Shown one piece after another: positions 40,358 to 43,128 of a DNA stretch of 43,128 nt (positions are counted from its first letter, which is position 1; each line of letters starts with the position of its first letter). The notes beneath the pieces are model-generated. The model made no database searches. It had not been told where the DNA came from and saw nothing but the letters and a program-made list of their open reading frames with translations. The stretch is taken from NCBI GenBank assembly GCA_013360745.1, contig JABWBA010000025.1, forward strand, positions 1 through 43,128, read 5' to 3'. Position numbers and translations under genes: made by a program. The DNA is from Chthonomonadales bacterium (GTDB lineage: Bacteria > Armatimonadota > Chthonomonadetes > Chthonomonadales > CAJBBX01).

Positions 40358-42925
40358 TCACCTGCGCGCCAGGATCCGACCGCCCGCGAGCGCAGCGACG
40401 AGAGCGCCGATCGCCATACAAGTCAGAAAGCCACCGACCATCCACGAACCCGGCGCGTAACGCATCTCGATGGTGGAGGCTCCGGCGGGCGCTTCGACAG
40501 CCCGCAGCACGCCATCCGCGATCAGAATCGGCGTTGGCCTCGTCCCGTTCTTGTCCGTTATGTACGCCCTCCAGCCGGGATACGCAGGTTCCGATGTAAC
40601 CAGCAACGATCGACGCCGAGCTCGGATTGCGTACATCATGGTATGGGAGCTCATTCGGGATAATCGCACGGATCCGGGATCGATTCCTCCGAGAGGCGCC
40701 GCGCTGAGGCGGGCAGCCGCGTCCGCGGCGGCGGCATCGCCTGCTCGAACCTCGACGGTCGCATCCCGATCCACCTGGAAGCTCGGCGCCGTCATCGCGC
40801 GAACCGCCGAGACGGGACCATCGACGGTCTGGATGGCGGAGGCAAGCCAGGCTGGACCCTGCGCCCGAGGGTTACGCCATACGGTTAGCTCGGCGTCTGC
40901 CTGAGGTTCGAATCGTCCTTCAGGCAGCCCGTTGCTCGATGCAGTCGTGATATGGGCCACGTTCAGCGCGTCCAGCAAGGGATGATCCGCGCCCGGAAGG
41001 CGAACGGTGTTGCCGTCGGGGAACACAGGCCGGCTTGTGGACAGGGTCTCCGCCACGGTTTCCATGGCAAGATGATATCGGCGCGAGTGGACGGAATCGG
41101 CGCCCTGAACCTCTCGATAGCCGACGACGGCGTTGTAGTTGGGGACGATCAGCCCCTTGAGCCCCAGCGTCCGCTCCTCCAGGGACAGAACACGGCTCGA
41201 CGGGCTCGCAAGGAGAGCCTGCGTCGTTTGCGTCGCGCCGCCCAGCATCCGTGGGTCCGTCGCCGGATTGAAGCCATGGCTCCATATCAACAGGTCGACG
41301 GCGCAAATCACCGGAACCATTACAGGCGCCAGACGGTTCCACACATCCCGGGATGGCCGCATGCGAATGCTCCACAAGGCAGCGCCTGTTAGCGCCGACA
41401 CGAGGACTGCGTGTCGAATGCCGGAGGCTTCATAGGCGATCCATCCGCTCGTGCGCAGCGCCGGATACGCGATGGAGGCGAGCGGCCAGACGAGCGCCGC
41501 AACGAGAGCGAGGCCTGCGGTGATACCTGCGACGACATATCCGTCTGCGATGTCGGCAGGCCGAACAGTCGTCCCGGTTTTCTGCCCTGCAGCGGCATCC
41601 TCATCAGCGAGTGCGCTGGCATCCTTCCGGGCTAGCGCCGCCTCGATGCCCTGGGCTGCAAGGGCGGCGAACGCAAAGGACACCATGCACAGAGCCCGGG
41701 CCGGGGCCTGAAACTGCGCATAACCGGGCACGAGCCGAAAGAGGATGAGGCCGACCGGCGTTCCGAGCGCAAGCGCGATCCCGATCAGCCCCATCGTGGA
41801 GAAGAAACGAACCTCTGGCATGTCAAACCGCCATAATAGAGCGAGCATCACGAGGACCAGGGCGCCGATGCCCACGTAGTGGGTGTACTCGATGAAGTCG
41901 TAGGCCCCGATATACGGATTGCCGGGCCGGGCCACACCATCCTCCACCTCGACGTAGTCTCTCGGATTGCCGAGGGCGTTCGGCAGGAGGAGCCCGCCCA
42001 GATAGGCTGGAGGCAGGCGAAGCCGTATGCTCTCGCCGTACGTGCGGATACCGCGACGGTGGTTGATGCGACTGGCCTCGGCCACTGGAAGCAAGGTGGA
42101 GGCGCCGAGCAGAAACGCAGCAAGCAGCGAAATCGGGACAGCCCACAGGGCCTTGCGCGGCGTCCGCCATAGGATGTAGAGCGCTGTCATACCGGCGACG
42201 TACATCGCGAACTGCGGATGGCCGGCAACGAACGAAAGCGCCAGCGCGCCGCTGACGCCGCAGAGCCCCAGCGCCGTTCGCCCCGATCGTCGGGCGAACT
42301 CCCATGCCCAGAGCGCACCCGGGAGCCAGCACAGCACGGCGGTCGGCGTCTGAAACTCCGTCCAGACGACCTGCAATCCGCACAGCATCCACACGAGGGC
42401 GCCGGTCACTGCCGCGATCGGCTGCAAGCGGAGCGCACGGCAGAGTCCGTACATCAGAAGGCCGGTTACGACTGTATGGAGTAAGGTGACGAGATTGATC
42501 CCAAGCCATAACGGGAGCAGATAGAGCAGCACGTTCGGAGGATATAGCACGGCCGATTGGCTATTGCCGAGGAGTACGTTCCCGCTGAGCTCCATCGGGT
42601 TCCATAGTGGAATCTCGCCCGCGCGGATCCGTTCTCGAGCCGTGAAGCGCCAGGAGTAGTACTCGAAGATCGGCCCCAGCATCTGGTTCTGCGTGAAACG
42701 GAAATCGGGGAAGCGCTCCGCAGCCGAAGCCCCCCATGGGCGCATCAGAAGTACGACGTCCGCGGGGAGGAGGACGCGACCTCGTGCAAGGCCGGGGCTG
42801 TGCAGCAACAGAGCTGCGCCGAGAATCGCCAGGACGCAAACTAGATCGGCGCGGCGGGTCGGTCTGGCATCGCAGTTGAACGTACGAGCGTCCGGTGTCG
42901 GCGAGCCTCCATTGGTCGCAGCCAT
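40358..42925 (-). CDS. YfhO-like polytopic membrane protein
   Basis: YfhO proteins are large membrane proteins with a GT-C-like glycosyltransferase core; in Firmicutes they modify teichoic acids. I choose ATG 42925 because a TTGCTT-N17-TATAAT promoter ends seven bases upstream, making it leaderless; the frame is open to 43021. The 855-residue product has about 12-13 hydrophobic segments. The first loop carries 'LLPADVVLLMRPWG' and 'IPLWNPMELSGNVLLGNSQS', and a later part 'FVAGHPQFAMYVAG', all typical of the family. A large soluble region with beta structure (about 600-820) precedes a final helix near the C-terminus. An exported glycan modification role is inference. It is 64 bp upstream of the epimerase fusion. 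Confidence 0.9.
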   Translation of the reverse strand: MAATNGGSPTPDARTFNCDARPTRRADLVCVLAILGAALLLHSPGLARGRVLLPADVVLLMRPWGASAAERFPDFRFTQNQMLGPIFEYYSWRFTARERIRAGEIPLWNPMELSGNVLLGNSQSAVLYPPNVLLYLLPLWLGINLVTLLHTVVTGLLMYGLCRALRLQPIAAVTGALVWMLCGLQVVWTEFQTPTAVLCWLPGALWAWEFARRSGRTALGLCGVSGALALSFVAGHPQFAMYVAGMTALYILWRTPRKALWAVPISLLAAFLLGASTLLPVAEASRINHRRGIRTYGESIRLRLPPAYLGGLLLPNALGNPRDYVEVEDGVARPGNPYIGAYDFIEYTHYVGIGALVLVMLALLWRFDMPEVRFFSTMGLIGIALALGTPVGLILFRLVPGYAQFQAPARALCMVSFAFAALAAQGIEAALARKDASALADEDAAAGQKTGTTVRPADIADGYVVAGITAGLALVAALVWPLASIAYPALRTSGWIAYEASGIRHAVLVSALTGAALWSIRMRPSRDVWNRLAPVMVPVICAVDLLIWSHGFNPATDPRMLGGATQTTQALLASPSSRVLSLEERTLGLKGLIVPNYNAVVGYREVQGADSVHSRRYHLAMETVAETLSTSRPVFPDGNTVRLPGADHPLLDALNVAHITTASSNGLPEGRFEPQADAELTVWRNPRAQGPAWLASAIQTVDGPVSAVRAMTAPSFQVDRDATVEVRAGDAAAADAAARLSAAPLGGIDPGSVRLSRMSSHTMMYAIRARRRSLLVTSEPAYPGWRAYITDKNGTRPTPILIADGVLRAVEAPAGASTIEMRYAPGSWMVGGFLTCMAIGALVAALAGGRILARR

Positions 42926-42932
42926 GGCTCTG

Positions 42933-42961
42933 ATTATAGTCGCCCTGACGTATCGAAGCAA
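42933..42961 (-). promoter_or_regulatory. Sigma70-type promoter of the YfhO-like gene (leaderless type)
   Basis: TTGCTT (42956-42961) and TATAAT (42933-42938) on the minus strand are separated by exactly 17 bp. Seven bases separate the -10 from ATG 42925, so transcription should start at or beside the start codon. This is the same arrangement as at mlaE. No ribosome site lies ahead of the ATG. Confidence 0.75.
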
Positions 42962-43021
42962 GCCAGATCTGGCGCGAGGGGATGCAATACGCGCGATGAG
43001 GTGGATGCCGCGAAGGGACAA

Positions 43022-43128
43022 AGGAATGCGCCCCTCTCAGGAGGCAGTGCATTCTCTGAAAACCGGGCAGGTGGCGGCAGAAGGGTCTGCGTCGTAGTGG
43101 CTTGGGTTGAGGCATCGACCTGAGGATG
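43022..43128. other. Right edge, no feature seen
   Basis: The last 107 bases contain no coding region, RNA gene or repeat that I can support. They lie upstream of the YfhO-like promoter and may belong to the spacer to a gene beyond the window. Confidence 0.4.

Overview
The window reads as about 43 kb of chromosome from a diderm bacterium, most likely Armatimonadota (inference). Pointers are the truncated prepilin at the left edge with an '[18 protein letters not shown]' N-terminus and a 'DYDE' motif, a DUF6754-like protein, an Mla system whose MlaD carries a C-terminal beta-rich domain, and many secreted carbohydrate-active proteins (DUF1080, GH172, sialidase-like, Gfo/Idh/MocA with a twin-arginine leader). 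GC content is roughly 60 percent by eye, and the tetranucleotide GATC is conspicuously frequent. I see no rRNA, tRNA, CRISPR array, insertion sequence or phage gene.

Left part, minus strand (about 7.0 kb down to 1). An apparent run mlaE-mlaF-mlaD-rplI-dnaB-purD ends before the truncated prepilin gene, which has its own promoter. mlaE, mlaF and mlaD overlap by ATGA junctions and are driven by a perfect TTGACA-N17-TATAAT promoter whose start site falls on a GTG codon, so mlaE is probably leaderless. rplI-dnaB is the conserved remnant of the rpsF-ssb-rpsR-rplI-dnaB neighbourhood.

Divergent to this (7.1 to 10.9 kb, plus strand) is a tight four-gene cluster of membrane proteins without clear function: a DUF6754-like protein, a beta-propeller/multi-TM chimera, a bitopic protein and a polytopic protein. 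It is the best candidate here for an undescribed complex. A lipoprotein serpin follows.

The middle (12.3 to 25.4 kb) holds a secreted prolyl oligopeptidase and a DUF1080 protein, prolyl-tRNA synthetase of the type without insertion domain (with most zinc-site cysteines lost), a sialidase-like Asp-box protein, a secreted glycerophosphodiester phosphodiesterase, and gltB-gltD for glutamate synthase.

From 25.4 to 31.3 kb a zinc-ribbon protein is followed by a secreted glycan-degradation cluster: a GH67/GH115/DUF4838-like protein, a GH172 (DUF2961) protein and a serine hydrolase of the class C beta-lactamase fold. A nitronate monooxygenase-like gene ends at a convincing terminator.

The right part (33.2 to 42.9 kb) is all minus strand: a YfhO-like membrane protein with another leaderless-type promoter, then a fused sugar epimerase (AP-endonuclease-2-type TIM barrel plus ribulose-phosphate 3-epimerase), two zinc-dependent polyol-type dehydrogenases, a secreted Gfo/Idh/MocA oxidoreductase and a polytopic membrane protein. 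Most junctions between the last five genes overlap, which suggests one catabolic operon for a sugar or sugar alcohol.
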